Shown here one piece after another: positions 1-7,837 of a stretch of 64,000 bases of DNA. The notes under the pieces were generated by a model that was given only the letters and a program-made list of their open reading frames with translations, ran no database searches and was not told the origin of the DNA. The DNA lies in NCBI RefSeq assembly GCF_011320225.1, contig NZ_JAAOEN010000010.1, positions 1-64,000 on the forward strand, written 5' to 3'. The stretch's first letter is position 1. Each line of letters opens with the position of its first letter. Position numbers and translations under genes: made by a program. The stretch comes from Phytoactinopolyspora limicola (GTDB lineage: Bacteria > Actinomycetota > Actinomycetes > Jiangellales > Jiangellaceae).

Positions 1-49
1 CCAACGCCGCGGCCATCCTGATATCCATCGCTGCCACTCTCCCCGTCAT
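1..49 (-). CDS. 5' end of an IS481-family-like transposase (cut by window edge)
   Basis: On the minus strand an ATG at 49, with a second in-frame ATG at 28, opens a frame reading MTGRVAAMDIRMAAAL and running off the window. From memory of the family, IS481-type transposases often begin with a short MD-x-(R/K)-MA-x-ALA stretch before their first helix-turn-helix. Just upstream (76-127) lie two copies of a 17-bp repeat and a terminal TGT...ACA edge of the kind found at actinobacterial IS481 ends. Only about 16 residues are visible, so the call rests on the combination of the frame and the terminal repeat; it could be another DDE transposase of the same superfamily. Confidence 0.45.
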   Translation of the reverse strand, partial: MTGRVAAMDIRMAAAL

Positions 50-75
50 GAACACACAGTCCACAACAATTCAGG

Positions 76-127
76 TGTCAGCGATGTCCCGAGACATCAA
101 CTGTCAGCGATGTCCCGAAACAGGACA
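76..127. mobile_element. Terminal end of an IS481-type insertion sequence with two direct subterminal repeats
   Basis: The 17-mer TGTCAGCGATGTCCCGA occurs at 76-92 and 102-118. Read on the minus strand the element would begin TGTCCTGTTTCGGGACATCG at 127, which gives the TG...CA termini expected of this family; I recall near-identical ends from actinobacterial IS481 elements. The putative boundary at 127/128 coincides exactly with the outer edge of the left arm of the inverted repeat at 128-193, which suggests the element inserted there. The other end lies outside the window, so completeness and target duplication cannot be judged. Confidence 0.55.
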
Positions 128-472
128 ACGGACGACGGCGCGGTGTGGTGCATCTGATCGCCTCCACCATGCGGACGCCCGGCGATCAGATGCACGGTCA
201 GCGCTCTGAGGGCGGGTTGTGCATCTGATCGGCGACAGGGGCGGGCGAGCGGATCTGCGAGGGGTCTGACGAGCGGTGGGCGGCGGGGTTCTGGCAGGGT
301 GTTCTGCTCGTGTTGGTGGTGGGTGCCTCGTCGTCGTGTGCGCTACGCGGGGTGAACGCGAGTTCTGATGATCAGATGCACCAACTAACCGACGAGCCGC
401 GCTTGCGCATCTGATCGCCGGGCGTCCGCATGGTGGAGGCGATCAGATGCACCACACCGCGCCGTCGTCCGT
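128..472. repeat. 66-bp perfect inverted repeat with 213-bp spacer, carrying GATCAGATGC motifs
   Basis: Positions 128-193 and 407-472 are perfect reverse complements over 66 bp. Inside and around the arms the motif GATCAGATGC or its complement occurs at about 150, 184, 221, 370, 407 and 441. A variant, GATCAGGTG or its complement, occurs at about 481, 504 and 523. The spacer contains no convincing coding frame. The left arm stops at the putative IS edge while sequence continues beyond the right arm, so the left arm may have been cut by the insertion. With the IS end this accounts for most of the 540 bp before the first gene. Confidence 0.85.
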
Positions 473-540
473 CGTTGGTACACCTGATCGCTCCAGGGAA
501 AAAGATCAGGTGACAAAACGGAGATCAGGTGCACTTGGGC

Positions 541-2034
541 TTACCGGCCGTCCTCGCCGAACCAGCCAGCCAACCGCCCTCGACGGCCCACCGCGCGCAG
601 GCGTCGCTCGGTGATGGCGCGCAGTTCGCGTGGTGCCACGATCAGCACCTCGTCGCCGTGCCGCAGCGGCGTCTCGCTATCCGGCACGGCCGTTTCGCTT
701 CCGCGCACCAGCAGGGGGACGGTGACGCCACGGGGCAGCCTAAGTTCGGCGATCGTGACGCCATGTAGCTTCGACCCCTCCGGTATTCGAACCTGGATGA
801 GGTCTGCCTCCACCCGCTCGAGGGGCGCCGACTCGAGTTCGGCATCTCGTGCGTCCGCGCCCGACGCGACGTCCAGACGATTGGCCAGCCAGGGGAGGGC
901 CGGTGCTTGGAGCAGCGTGAACAGGACCGCGACGATGAAGACAACCGCGAACAACCACTCCGCGTCGGCCACCCCCTCGGCGAGCGGGATCGTGGCCAAC
1001 ACCACTGGGACCGCACCCCGTAGACCGGCCCAAGACAAGAACAGCTGCTCGCGTAGGCGAAGCCGGAAGGCCACGGTGGCCACCCACACGGAGATGGGGC
1101 GAGCGACGAAGGTTAACACCGCGCCCGCGGCTACGGCCGCCACGAACGCTTCCGGCATCTGTGCCGGCGACGAGAGCAACCCGAGCATCACGAACAGCCC
1201 GATCTGCGCGAGCCAGGCCACACCCTCGGCGAACGACCGGGTTGCTGCCCGGTGCGGTAGCCGTGAGTTGCCCAAGACGAGTGCCGCCAGATAGACCGCA
1301 GCGAAGCCACTAGCTTGCGCGGCGGCACCAAGGGCGTAGGCGAGTACCGTGATCGTCATGATCATCAATGGGTAGAGCCCGGGTGCCGGCAGCGCGATAC
1401 GGCGCAACAGGGTGCTTCCCAGCCAGCCGAGCACGATACCGATGGCGGCGCCGGCTACCAGCTGGTAGCCGACCAGCAGCCCAGCGAGTACTACGCCGTA
1501 GTCACCGGCCTGGCCGGTGCTGACGAGCACCACCAGCACGATAGTAGGGGCGTCGTTGAGCCCGGACTCTGCTTCGAGGGTGCTGGACATCCGCTTGGTG
1601 AGGGGGATCCGCCGCAACGTCGAGAAGACGGCTGCCGCATCGGTGGGTGCGAAGACGGCACCGAGCAAGATGGCCACGATCCAGTCCAAACCCAGCACGT
1701 AGTGGCCAACGACGGCGATGATGGCCGTGCTGACCCCGACGCCCACCGTAGCCAGCGAGACGCCTGCGGCCATGGCCGGGCGGACGTCGTCCCACCGAGT
1801 GGTGAGACCACCCTCGGCCAGGATGACGATCAAAGCGGCGTAGGCGAGCGCCTGCGCGAGGTTGGGGTCGTGAAACTGGATGCCGAGGCCGGACTCGCCG
1901 AGGGCCACCCCCAGGAGGAGGTAGAGCACCAGGGTAGGCAGTCCGAACCGGACGCTAGCGCGGACGGCAAGTACTGCCGCCACCAATACGAGCGCACCCA
2001 CGAGGAGGAACACGTTGAGCGTTGGAACGTCCAC
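541..2034 (-). CDS. Potassium/proton antiporter, CPA1/NhaP2-CvrA type with C-terminal RCK_C domain
   Basis: Inner-membrane cation/proton antiporter of about 497 residues. Roughly the first 390 residues form 11-13 hydrophobic segments. The conserved CPA1 ion-site residues are visible as Thr-Asp near 131-132 (GAVFAPTDAAAVF) and Asn-Asp near 160-161 (ESGLNDAPT). The last 85 or so residues look like a TrkA-C/RCK_C regulatory domain (IPEGSKLHG...GDEVLIVAPR), the layout of NhaP2-type K+/H+ antiporters that protect against excess K+ or alkali. I chose the GTG at 2034 because AAGGGGG sits about 7 nt upstream; longer in-frame starts would run into the terminator of the tRNA gene just upstream. Substrate (K+ versus Na+) is inferred from architecture. 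Confidence 0.88.
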   Translation of the reverse strand: MDVPTLNVFLLVGALVLVAAVLAVRASVRFGLPTLVLYLLLGVALGESGLGIQFHDPNLAQALAYAALIVILAEGGLTTRWDDVRPAMAAGVSLATVGVGVSTAIIAVVGHYVLGLDWIVAILLGAVFAPTDAAAVFSTLRRIPLTKRMSSTLEAESGLNDAPTIVLVVLVSTGQAGDYGVVLAGLLVGYQLVAGAAIGIVLGWLGSTLLRRIALPAPGLYPLMIMTITVLAYALGAAAQASGFAAVYLAALVLGNSRLPHRAATRSFAEGVAWLAQIGLFVMLGLLSSPAQMPEAFVAAVAAGAVLTFVARPISVWVATVAFRLRLREQLFLSWAGLRGAVPVVLATIPLAEGVADAEWLFAVVFIVAVLFTLLQAPALPWLANRLDVASGADARDAELESAPLERVEADLIQVRIPEGSKLHGVTIAELRLPRGVTVPLLVRGSETAVPDSETPLRHGDEVLIVAPRELRAITERRLRAVGRRGRLAGWFGEDGR

Positions 2035-2103
2035 GCGATCCCCCTTGTTTCCCGCGAATGGAACACCAGCGTCCCACGAGCTGCGAGGTTGGCGCCGGAA
2101 GAC

Positions 2104-2137
2104 GCAAAACGCCCGCCCCGTGCGCGACGGGACGGGC
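2104..2137 (-). terminator. Rho-independent-like terminator downstream of tRNA-Ser(CGA)
   Basis: An 11-bp GC-rich stem (2111-2121 with 2127-2137, one mismatch, 5-nt loop) is followed on the minus strand by GTTTTG. It lies 11 nt past the tRNA 3' end and before the antiporter start, so it separates the two transcripts. Confidence 0.65.
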
Positions 2138-2147
2138 GGCTTCGCCA

Positions 2148-2237
2148 TGGCGGTAGCGGTGGGATTTGAACCCACGGAGGAGTTGCCCCCTCACACGCTT
2201 TCGAGGCGTGCTCCTTAGGCCGCTCGGACACGCTACC
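2148..2237 (-). tRNA. tRNA-Ser (anticodon CGA)
   Basis: The minus strand folds as a class II tRNA. The acceptor GGTAGCG pairs with CGCTACC, followed by discriminator G and an encoded CCA. The anticodon stem CACGC/GCGTG holds the loop CTCGAAA, giving anticodon CGA for the UCG codon. A long variable arm (GAGGGGGCAACTCCTC region) is typical of tRNA-Ser, and the T arm reads GTGGGTTCAAATCCCAC. Length is 90 nt including CCA. Confidence 0.96.
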
Positions 2238-2298
2238 GCGGTCGAGGTTACCGGAGAGCGGGGCACGATACGAAATCGGGACGACGGAGAACGGCCTG

Positions 2299-2793
2299 CT
2301 ACAGGTGGTCACGGTGCCCGGCGAAGAACTCCTGTAGCAACGAGCTGCATTGGTCGGCCAGTACCCCACCGACGACCTCGGGTCGGTGGTTCAGCCGGCG
2401 GTCGCGCAGGACGTCGTACAGAGATCCAGCGGCCCCGGCTTTAGGGTCGGTGGCTCCGTACACCACCGTCGAGATCCGGGAGAGCACCAGTGCCCCGGCA
2501 CACATGGTGCACGGTTCGAGAGTCACCACCAAGGTGAGCCCGTCGAGCCGCCATGAGCCCACCGTGGCAGCGGCCGCCCGGATCGCCAGGACCTCGGCAT
2601 GGGCCGTGGGGTCGCGGTCGGCTTCACGTCGATTGCGTGCGCTGGCCAGGACGTTGCCGTGAGCGTCGACGACAACCGCGCCGACGGGGACGTCACCGGT
2701 CTGCAGCGCGTGGCGTCCTTCGATCAACGCCGCACGCATGGCGGGCGCGTGTAGCTGGACTAGGGCCGCGCTGGGAGTGGGCGACGAGGACAT
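2299..2793 (-). CDS. tadA: tRNA-specific adenosine deaminase TadA
   Basis: Cytoplasmic zinc enzyme that deaminates A34 to inosine in tRNA-Arg(ACG), allowing it to read CGU, CGC and CGA. The 164-residue protein has the deaminase zinc motifs HAE at 65-67 and PCTMC at 94-98, with the proton-shuttling Glu at 67; length fits the family. A tRNA-Arg(ACG), the expected substrate, is encoded in this window at 32013. The start at 2793 has only a weak ribosome site, but a TAGGCT box 6 nt upstream would fit a leaderless transcript. It is divergent from upp. Confidence 0.92.
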   Translation of the reverse strand: MSSSPTPSAALVQLHAPAMRAALIEGRHALQTGDVPVGAVVVDAHGNVLASARNRREADRDPTAHAEVLAIRAAAATVGSWRLDGLTLVVTLEPCTMCAGALVLSRISTVVYGATDPKAGAAGSLYDVLRDRRLNHRPEVVGGVLADQCSSLLQEFFAGHRDHL

Positions 2794-2926
2794 GATCGAA
2801 GCCTAGTGGCCGTCGTGTGGTGGCGTTGGGAAGATCTGGGACACGGGGGTCTGCACGGCGGGTGCGCTGGTCGCTGTGCGGGTCACGTCTCGGCGTCGTG
2901 AGTCTGAGCATGGCATCCTGTCTGCC

Positions 2927-3568
2927 ATGCGCCTGCTCGCCGTCGACCATCCGCTCGTCGCTCACAAGCTCGCCGTGCTGCGAGACAAGAACACCAACTC
3001 ACCTACGTTCCGGTTGCTCACCGACGAGCTCGTGACGTTGCTCGCCTATGAGGCCACCCGCGATACCCGGGTAGAGGAGACTGAGTTCGAGACCCCGGTG
3101 GGGCTGGCCCGTGGAGTCAAACTTGCCGCACCTAAACCTATGGTCGTGCCGATCTTGCGGGCGGGGCTAGGGATGCTCGACGGCATGACCCGGCTCCTAC
3201 CCACCGCGGAGGTCGGTTTCCTCGGCATGATCCGCAACGAGGAGACGCTGGAGGCCACCACCTACGCCAATCGCCTGCCTGACGACCTCACCGGCCGGCA
3301 GTGCTACGTGCTGGATCCGATGTTGGCCACCGGCGGCACGCTGGCCGCGGCTATCGGCTACCTGGTGGAATGTGGGGCTGATCAGATCACCGCGGTGTGT
3401 TTGCTCGTCGCGCCTGAGGGGTTGGCGCTGGTGGAGCGCGAGACCGCCCATCTGGGTGTGCCTATCACCGTGGTGACGGCGGCCGTCGACGAGCGGCTCA
3501 ACGACAAGGGATACATCGTTCCCGGCCTGGGTGATGCCGGGGACCGGCTGTATGGCCTGGCTGACTGA
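2927..3568 (+). CDS. upp: Uracil phosphoribosyltransferase
   Basis: Pyrimidine salvage enzyme making UMP from uracil and PRPP in the cytosol. The 213-residue product carries the PRPP-binding motif [10 protein letters not shown] (about 129-138) and the C-terminal uracil-binding signature [12 protein letters not shown] (196-207), and matches the usual family length. The ATG at 2927 is preferred to an in-frame upstream start at 2876 because it gives the canonical N-terminus. It is divergent from tadA with about 130 bp between them, and convergent with pntB. Confidence 0.95.
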   Translation: MRLLAVDHPLVAHKLAVLRDKNTNSPTFRLLTDELVTLLAYEATRDTRVEETEFETPVGLARGVKLAAPKPMVVPILRAGLGMLDGMTRLLPTAEVGFLGMIRNEETLEATTYANRLPDDLTGRQCYVLDPMLATGGTLAAAIGYLVECGADQITAVCLLVAPEGLALVERETAHLGVPITVVTAAVDERLNDKGYIVPGLGDAGDRLYGLAD

Positions 3569-3573
3569 GCTGG

Positions 3574-3694
3574 GTGATCGTTGCCGGATTCGCGCCCTAC
3601 CCAGCGGTGATCAAAACCCTGATCTGGTCGCTATGGCGACACGAATCCGGCAACGATCACGGGTGGGTGCGGCGCGAAACCGGCAACGATCACC
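3574..3694. repeat. Three copies of the GTGATCGTTGCCGG element, two as a 19-bp inverted repeat
   Basis: GTGATCGTTGCCGGATTCG at 3574-3592 is repeated as its exact reverse complement at 3642-3660, with a third, shorter inverted copy at 3680-3694. The set fills the gap between convergent upp and pntB. Related copies occur at 48733, 54083 and 58758. The inverted pair could form a long hairpin and act as a bidirectional terminator, but there is no T-run. Confidence 0.75.
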
Positions 3695-3703
3695 GGGGTG
3701 GGG

Positions 3704-5074
3704 CTACATCGACTTGACCCCGCCCACGAGGCCGGTCAGCGAAGCTTTGGCGTCGCCGAACAGCAGCGTGGTTTTCGGGTGGTAGAGCAGCTCGTTCTCG
3801 ATCCCGGCGAAACCCGGCCGCATGGAGCGCTTGAGGAACACGACGGCGCCGGATTGGTCCACATCGAGGATGGGCATGCCGTAGATGGGGGAATCCGGTG
3901 CGGTGCGCGCCGCGGGGTTGACGACGTCGTTGGCCCCGACGACGAGCGTGACGTCGGCGGTGCGCATCTGGCCGTTGGCCGTGTCCATCTCCAGGAGCTG
4001 CTCATAAGGGACGTTGGCCTCGGCGAGCAGCACGTTCATGTGTCCTGGCATCCGCCCGGCCACCGGGTGGATGGCGTAGGCGACCTCGATGCCGCGGCTC
4101 TCGAGCAGCTCTACCAGCTCGTGGATGGTGTGCTGGGCCTGAGCGACGGCCAGCCCATAACCAGGGACGATCATCACCTTCTGCGCGTAGTTGAGCATGA
4201 TGGAGACGTCGTCGACGCTGGCCGAGCGGACCGGACGCTGTGACTCGGTGGTGCTGCCCGCGGTGGAACCGCCGCGGAACGCGCCGAACAGGATGGAGCT
4301 GATCGATCGACCCATCGCCTGTGCCATCAGGCGGGTCAGGATGGTGCCGCTGGCGCCGACCAGGGTTCCACCGATGAGGAGCAGGGCGTTGCCGAGGATG
4401 TAACCGCCGGCTGCCACGGCCATACCGGTAGCGGCGTTGAGCAAGGAAATGGCGATAGGTACGTCGGCGCCGCCGACCGGTAGCACCAGCAGTACACCCA
4501 CCACCAGGGCGAGGGCACCAAGGGTGGCGGCGACCCAGGTCTCGGTGCCACCTCCGCCGTAGAGGACGGCCACGAGGGCGAGTGTGGCGGCCAGGGTGAT
4601 GCTGATCAGCGCCGGACCGCCGGGCGGGGTGACCGGGCGGGTGGTGATGATTTCTTGCAGCTTCAGGAAGGTAACCAGCGATCCGCTGAAGGCGATGGCG
4701 CCGACGGGAACGGTCAGGACGGCGGCCAGGAGCGGAAAGACGGTCTCGGCGTCGGTCAGCTCGAGATAAGCCACCAACCCGGCCGCTCCACCGCCGACCC
4801 CGTTGAACAGCGCGACCAGCTGCGGCATGGCGGTCATCGCGACTTTGCGTGCAGCCGGGATACCGATGGCGCATCCGACGGCGATGGCCCCGAGGATCCA
4901 TGGCAGGTTGTCCAGCTCGTAGACGATGAACGTGATGATCATCGCTGCCAGCGCGGCTACCGCGCCGAGGAGGTTGCCAGCACGCGCGGTCTTGGGTGAG
5001 GACAACGCTTTCAGCGCGAGAACGAAACAGATCGCGGCGGCTAGGTAGGCCAGCTGAGCCCAGGTGTCGATCAC
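3704..5074 (-). CDS. pntB: Proton-translocating NAD(P)+ transhydrogenase subunit beta
   Basis: Membrane subunit of the enzyme that couples hydride transfer between NADH and NADP+ to proton movement. The 456-residue protein has about nine membrane segments, then the NADP(H)-binding domain III with the VPGYGLAVAQAQ motif and the MPGHMNVLLAEANVPY and GANDVVNP segments of this family. The GTG at 5074 overlaps the TGA of pntAB (GTGA), so translation is probably coupled; an upstream in-frame ATG lies inside pntAB and is not credible. Third gene of the pntAA-pntAB-pntB operon. Confidence 0.95.
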   Translation of the reverse strand: MIDTWAQLAYLAAAICFVLALKALSSPKTARAGNLLGAVAALAAMIITFIVYELDNLPWILGAIAVGCAIGIPAARKVAMTAMPQLVALFNGVGGGAAGLVAYLELTDAETVFPLLAAVLTVPVGAIAFSGSLVTFLKLQEIITTRPVTPPGGPALISITLAATLALVAVLYGGGGTETWVAATLGALALVVGVLLVLPVGGADVPIAISLLNAATGMAVAAGGYILGNALLLIGGTLVGASGTILTRLMAQAMGRSISSILFGAFRGGSTAGSTTESQRPVRSASVDDVSIMLNYAQKVMIVPGYGLAVAQAQHTIHELVELLESRGIEVAYAIHPVAGRMPGHMNVLLAEANVPYEQLLEMDTANGQMRTADVTLVVGANDVVNPAARTAPDSPIYGMPILDVDQSGAVVFLKRSMRPGFAGIENELLYHPKTTLLFGDAKASLTGLVGGVKSM

Positions 5075-5388
5075 TCCGCGCCTCCAGCCGACGAGCGTTC
5101 GGTGGGTGTCTTCTTGCCCCGGAACATTTCCAGCATCCGGTCGGTGACAACGAAGCCGCCGACGAGATTCAGGGTGGCCAGCACGGTGGCGACGACGCCG
5201 ATGGTGAGCTGCGCGGGGTTGTCCGCGTGCCCGGTGACCAGCACGGCCCCGACGAGGATGATCCCGTGGATGGCGTTGGCTCCGGACATGAGGGGAGTGT
5301 GCAGAGTGGACGAGACTTTGGAGACGACTTCGTAGCCGGTGAAGGCGGCCAGGATGAAGATGGTCAGCAGGGCAACTTCGGAATCCAT
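5071..5388 (-). CDS. pntAB: NAD(P)+ transhydrogenase subunit alpha part 2 (membrane domain)
   Basis: A 105-residue protein with three hydrophobic segments, matching the short membrane piece that is separate in bacteria with a split alpha subunit. It carries the family segments FTGYEVVSKV, LMSGANAIHG and GGFVVTDRML. Its ATG overlaps the pntAA stop (TGATG) and its own stop overlaps the pntB start, so all three reading frames are tightly coupled. Confidence 0.94.
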   Translation of the reverse strand: MDSEVALLTIFILAAFTGYEVVSKVSSTLHTPLMSGANAIHGIILVGAVLVTGHADNPAQLTIGVVATVLATLNLVGGFVVTDRMLEMFRGKKTPTERSSAGGAE

Positions 5389-6515
5389 CAGCCCTCCTCT
5401 CCGAGCAGTTCACGGGTGGGCTCGTGGCGTATGCCGCCGTCATGGGCAACACAGACACCGGCGATGATCTCGTCGTCGAGATCGACGTTTACCTCACCGT
5501 CGGTGGTCATGAGCAGCAACAGGTTGACGAGATTGGCCGCGTACAGGCGGCTGGCGTGTACGGGAAGCTGGCTCGGGACGTTGCGGGCGCCCCACAACAG
5601 CGACCGTCCTACGGTGAGTTCCTCGCCGGGCTGGCTGCCCTCGACGTTCCCGCCGGACTCGGCGGCGAGGTCGACGACGACGCTGCCCGGCGGCATCGCC
5701 TCCACGGCGGCGCGTTCAACGAGCAACGGTGCCGACCGACCGGGCACGGCGGCCGTGGTGATCACGACATCGGCGCTCGACACGTGCGGGGCGAGCAGAT
5801 CTCGCTGATGCTGCGCGCGTTCCTCGGTCATTTCGCGGGCGTAACCACCGGCACCTTCCAGCGACGGGAGGTCGAGTTCGACGAAACGGGCGCCCAGGCT
5901 GCGGATCTCCTCGGCGGACGCCGACCGGACGTCGTAGGCGTCGACCTTGGCTCCGAGCCGTTTGGCGGTGGCGATGGCCTGCAAGCCGGCAACCCCTGCG
6001 CCTAATACCAGCACCCGCGCCGGCGGGACGGTTCCGGCGGCGGTCATGGACAGCGGGAAGAACCGGGGTAGCCGTTCGGCCGCCACCAGCACGGAGCGGT
6101 ACCCGGCCACCAGTGCTTGCGAGGTCAGCGCGTCCATGGACTGAGCTCGGGAGATCCGTGGCACCAACTCCATGGCGAACGCCGTGACCTGGGCGTCGCG
6201 TGCGGCCCGCACGATGTCCAGCTCGGCGGAGGTGGGGAGGAACGACATCACGACAGCGCCGGGTTTGAGTGTAGCGATGCGGGCGGGGTCGAGCGGCTGT
6301 ACCGCGAGGACGACGTCGGCACCTTCCAGGGACTCGCCCTCGGCGATGGACGCTCCGGCGTCGACGTAGTCTTGGTTGGCATGGTGGGCCCAGCGCCCGG
6401 CATCAGGCTCGACGACGATCTCGAGCCCTACGCCGGTGAGCCGGCCGACCAGCTCTGGTACAAGGGCGACCCGGCGCTCGTGCTCACGGGTCTCTCGGAC
6501 GACAGCGACTCTCAT
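5388..6515 (-). CDS. pntAA: NAD(P)+ transhydrogenase subunit alpha part 1 (NAD-binding)
   Basis: Soluble NAD(H)-binding domain I of transhydrogenase, 375 residues, related to alanine dehydrogenase. The Rossmann motif GAGVAG is at about 172-177, the conserved SRAQSMDALTSQ loop at 122-133, and the DVRSASAEEIRSLGA region follows the nucleotide fold. The ATG at 6515 overlaps the stop of a 20-codon upstream frame (ATGA), so its expression may depend on translation of that leader. First gene of the pnt operon. Confidence 0.95.
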   Translation of the reverse strand: MRVAVVRETREHERRVALVPELVGRLTGVGLEIVVEPDAGRWAHHANQDYVDAGASIAEGESLEGADVVLAVQPLDPARIATLKPGAVVMSFLPTSAELDIVRAARDAQVTAFAMELVPRISRAQSMDALTSQALVAGYRSVLVAAERLPRFFPLSMTAAGTVPPARVLVLGAGVAGLQAIATAKRLGAKVDAYDVRSASAEEIRSLGARFVELDLPSLEGAGGYAREMTEERAQHQRDLLAPHVSSADVVITTAAVPGRSAPLLVERAAVEAMPPGSVVVDLAAESGGNVEGSQPGEELTVGRSLLWGARNVPSQLPVHASRLYAANLVNLLLLMTTDGEVNVDLDDEIIAGVCVAHDGGIRHEPTRELLGEEG

Positions 6516-6574
6516 CGCCGCTCGACGCTAACAGACCGGCGTTCCGGCCGGTAGGGCTTGACAACTGTGGTCAT
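6512..6574 (-). CDS. Possible 20-residue leader peptide translationally coupled to pntAA
   Basis: On the minus strand an ATG at 6574, preceded by GGGAGG with 9-nt spacing, opens a 20-codon frame beginning MTTVVKPYRPERR. Its TGA (6514-6512) overlaps the pntAA ATG as ATGA, the same coupling used elsewhere in this operon. The peptide is rich in Arg and Val. I know of no described leader for this operon. It could be a chance frame, but the ribosome site and the exact overlap are both in favour of real translation. Confidence 0.5.
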   Translation of the reverse strand: MTTVVKPYRPERRSVSVERR

Positions 6575-6674
6575 GGTGGTGGACCTCCCATGCTCCGGAC
6601 GGCCAGGGCGATCTGGTTAATCGGACCCTAGTCAACGGGTGTGAGCAGGCGCACACCGGGGCGGGCGATCTAGT

Positions 6675-6748
6675 GGGTGGTTCCCATGATCATGAACACT
6701 TTGCCGTGTGATCACACGGCAAAGTGTTCATGATCATGGGAACCACCC
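6675..6748. repeat. 74-bp perfect palindrome with no loop
   Basis: Two 37-bp arms meet at the central GTGTGATCACAC and match perfectly from 6675 to 6748. The outer part contains CCCATGATCATGAACAC and its complement. It sits between the divergent pnt operon and the small gene at 6841, so it is not at a transcript end in the simple sense. It shares the CCCATGATCAT edge with the palindrome at 24670. Confidence 0.9.
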
Positions 6749-6840
6749 GGCGGGAGGGAGGTGCCGGGCCGGCGGTGATCGTCGCGGGCGCGCATACACT
6801 GATGGGAAGTGACCGCGGCCGGTGGATGAGAGGAACGGTT

Positions 6841-7029
6841 ATGGCAAGAAACCCAGGGGTTGTCGTCGGCGGTATCGCCCTCGGCATACTCCTTTTGATA
6901 GTGCTGCCGATCCCGTTCTGGCTGGTTGCGCTGGTTCTGATCGGTGTTCCGGTGGCCGGCTACCTGATGCTCGACCCGTCGCAGCGTCGACGGCTGAAGG
7001 ATCGCCGCCGGCGCCAGCTCGGCCCCTGA
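6841..7029 (+). CDS. Small membrane protein with two hydrophobic segments
   Basis: A 62-residue protein starting MARNPGVVVGG with hydrophobic stretches at about 8-24 and 27-44, followed by a strongly basic tail (RRRLKDRRRRQ) that should stay in the cytoplasm. The ATG at 6841 has GAGAGGAAC just upstream; a longer in-frame ATG at 6724 lies inside the palindrome and is unlikely. Function unknown; there is no obvious partner in the neighbourhood. Confidence 0.65.
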   Translation: MARNPGVVVGGIALGILLLIVLPIPFWLVALVLIGVPVAGYLMLDPSQRRRLKDRRRRQLGP

Positions 7030-7070
7030 CCGCACGGTTTGACGCCGGCCCGGGCTCGATGCCGGGCGGG

Positions 7071-7367
7071 TTAGTCGAGTCGCACCAGCGCGGGTGGTAC
7101 TGAAGCCGTACGCGGCGGTACCGCCCTAGTGGTGAGGGTGCCATCGGGCTCCACGCGATGCAGTGTGCGGTGCCCGCTGGGGTAGCGCGTTGCGACGCTC
7201 AAGCCTCGGCCAGTGCGTGCCGCGCAGTCCATCAAGATCCGAATGACGGCGGTGTTGGTGGTGGCCGTGGCGCGCGGCTCCGGATCGGTACCGATGAACA
7301 GCGTGACGGCGCCGGCGTCGTCGACCAGGATCACGGCGTCGGCCGCCCCGCTCGGATCGGGGATCAC
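7071..7367 (-). CDS. Hypothetical protein, about 98 residues
   Basis: Unrecognised small protein. The GTG at 7367 is chosen because AGGAGG lies about 9-12 nt upstream; the frame stays open further upstream (to 7490) but that part is Arg-rich and looks non-coding. The product begins VIPDPSGAADAVILVDDAGAVTLFIG, which looks like two beta strands, and it has no membrane segment or Cys. It lies convergent to the small membrane-protein gene at 6841 with a 41-bp gap. Confidence 0.5.
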   Translation of the reverse strand: MIPDPSGAADAVILVDDAGAVTLFIGTDPEPRATATTNTAVIRILMDCAARTGRGLSVATRYPSGHRTLHRVEPDGTLTTRAVPPRTASVPPALVRLD

Positions 7368-7550
7368 CGCCGGGAACACCTCCTGCGTTAGGTGAGCGGG
7401 ATGGGCAGCCCGCCCGGATACGTCACGTCTTCGGTGCTTTCTAGCAGATCGTGGAACACCGCGTGATCGCGGGATCATGATCTTCGACAACAGGTCGGTA
7501 TCTAACCGTGTTACCCTCCTGACCAGGCACGTGAAACAGGGGGAAGCGTC

Positions 7551-7769
7551 GTGAGTGCGCAGATGTCCATCGTCTGTGACCGTTGTGGTGACATCGGTGC
7601 CGTTGGTGCCGCCCCGCAGGAACTGCGGGCGGGTCTGACCGGCTGGCTTTGGCGCAACGGCCTTGATATTTGCCCGCTGTGCAGGCTCGTTGTTCCCGAT
7701 GGCATCCGTGAACGTGGCGCGAACCGCGAACGTAAGGGTGGCTACGGCGACGACCCTCCGGCTCCTTAG
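7551..7769 (+). CDS. Small zinc-ribbon-like protein
   Basis: A 72-residue protein with two CxxC pairs, C9/C12 (CDRC) and C41/C44 (CPLC), spaced about 28 residues apart as in a minimal zinc ribbon. The GTG at 7551 has a purine-rich GGGGGAAG about 5 nt upstream. The C-terminal third is polar and Gly/Pro-rich. Such small actinobacterial zinc ribbons are mostly uncharacterised; nucleic-acid or protein binding is only a guess. Confidence 0.6.
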   Translation: MSAQMSIVCDRCGDIGAVGAAPQELRAGLTGWLWRNGLDICPLCRLVVPDGIRERGANRERKGGYGDDPPAP

Positions 7770-7837
7770 CCAACCACCGGCCTCGCTGACGCGGTGCCAC
7801 CGTCGATGCCTGGCTTGGAATGCGGGACACTGGAGGG

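Noticed and set aside
128-534. Possible CRISPR array from the repeated GATCAGATGC motifs
   Set aside because: Repeats are about 10-14 bp, occur in both orientations with irregular spacing and no cas genes are nearby.
1315-2169. 284-codon open frame on the plus strand
   Set aside because: It lies antisense to the antiporter and the tRNA-Ser gene, its product has no family features, and it reflects the long open frames expected in high-GC DNA.
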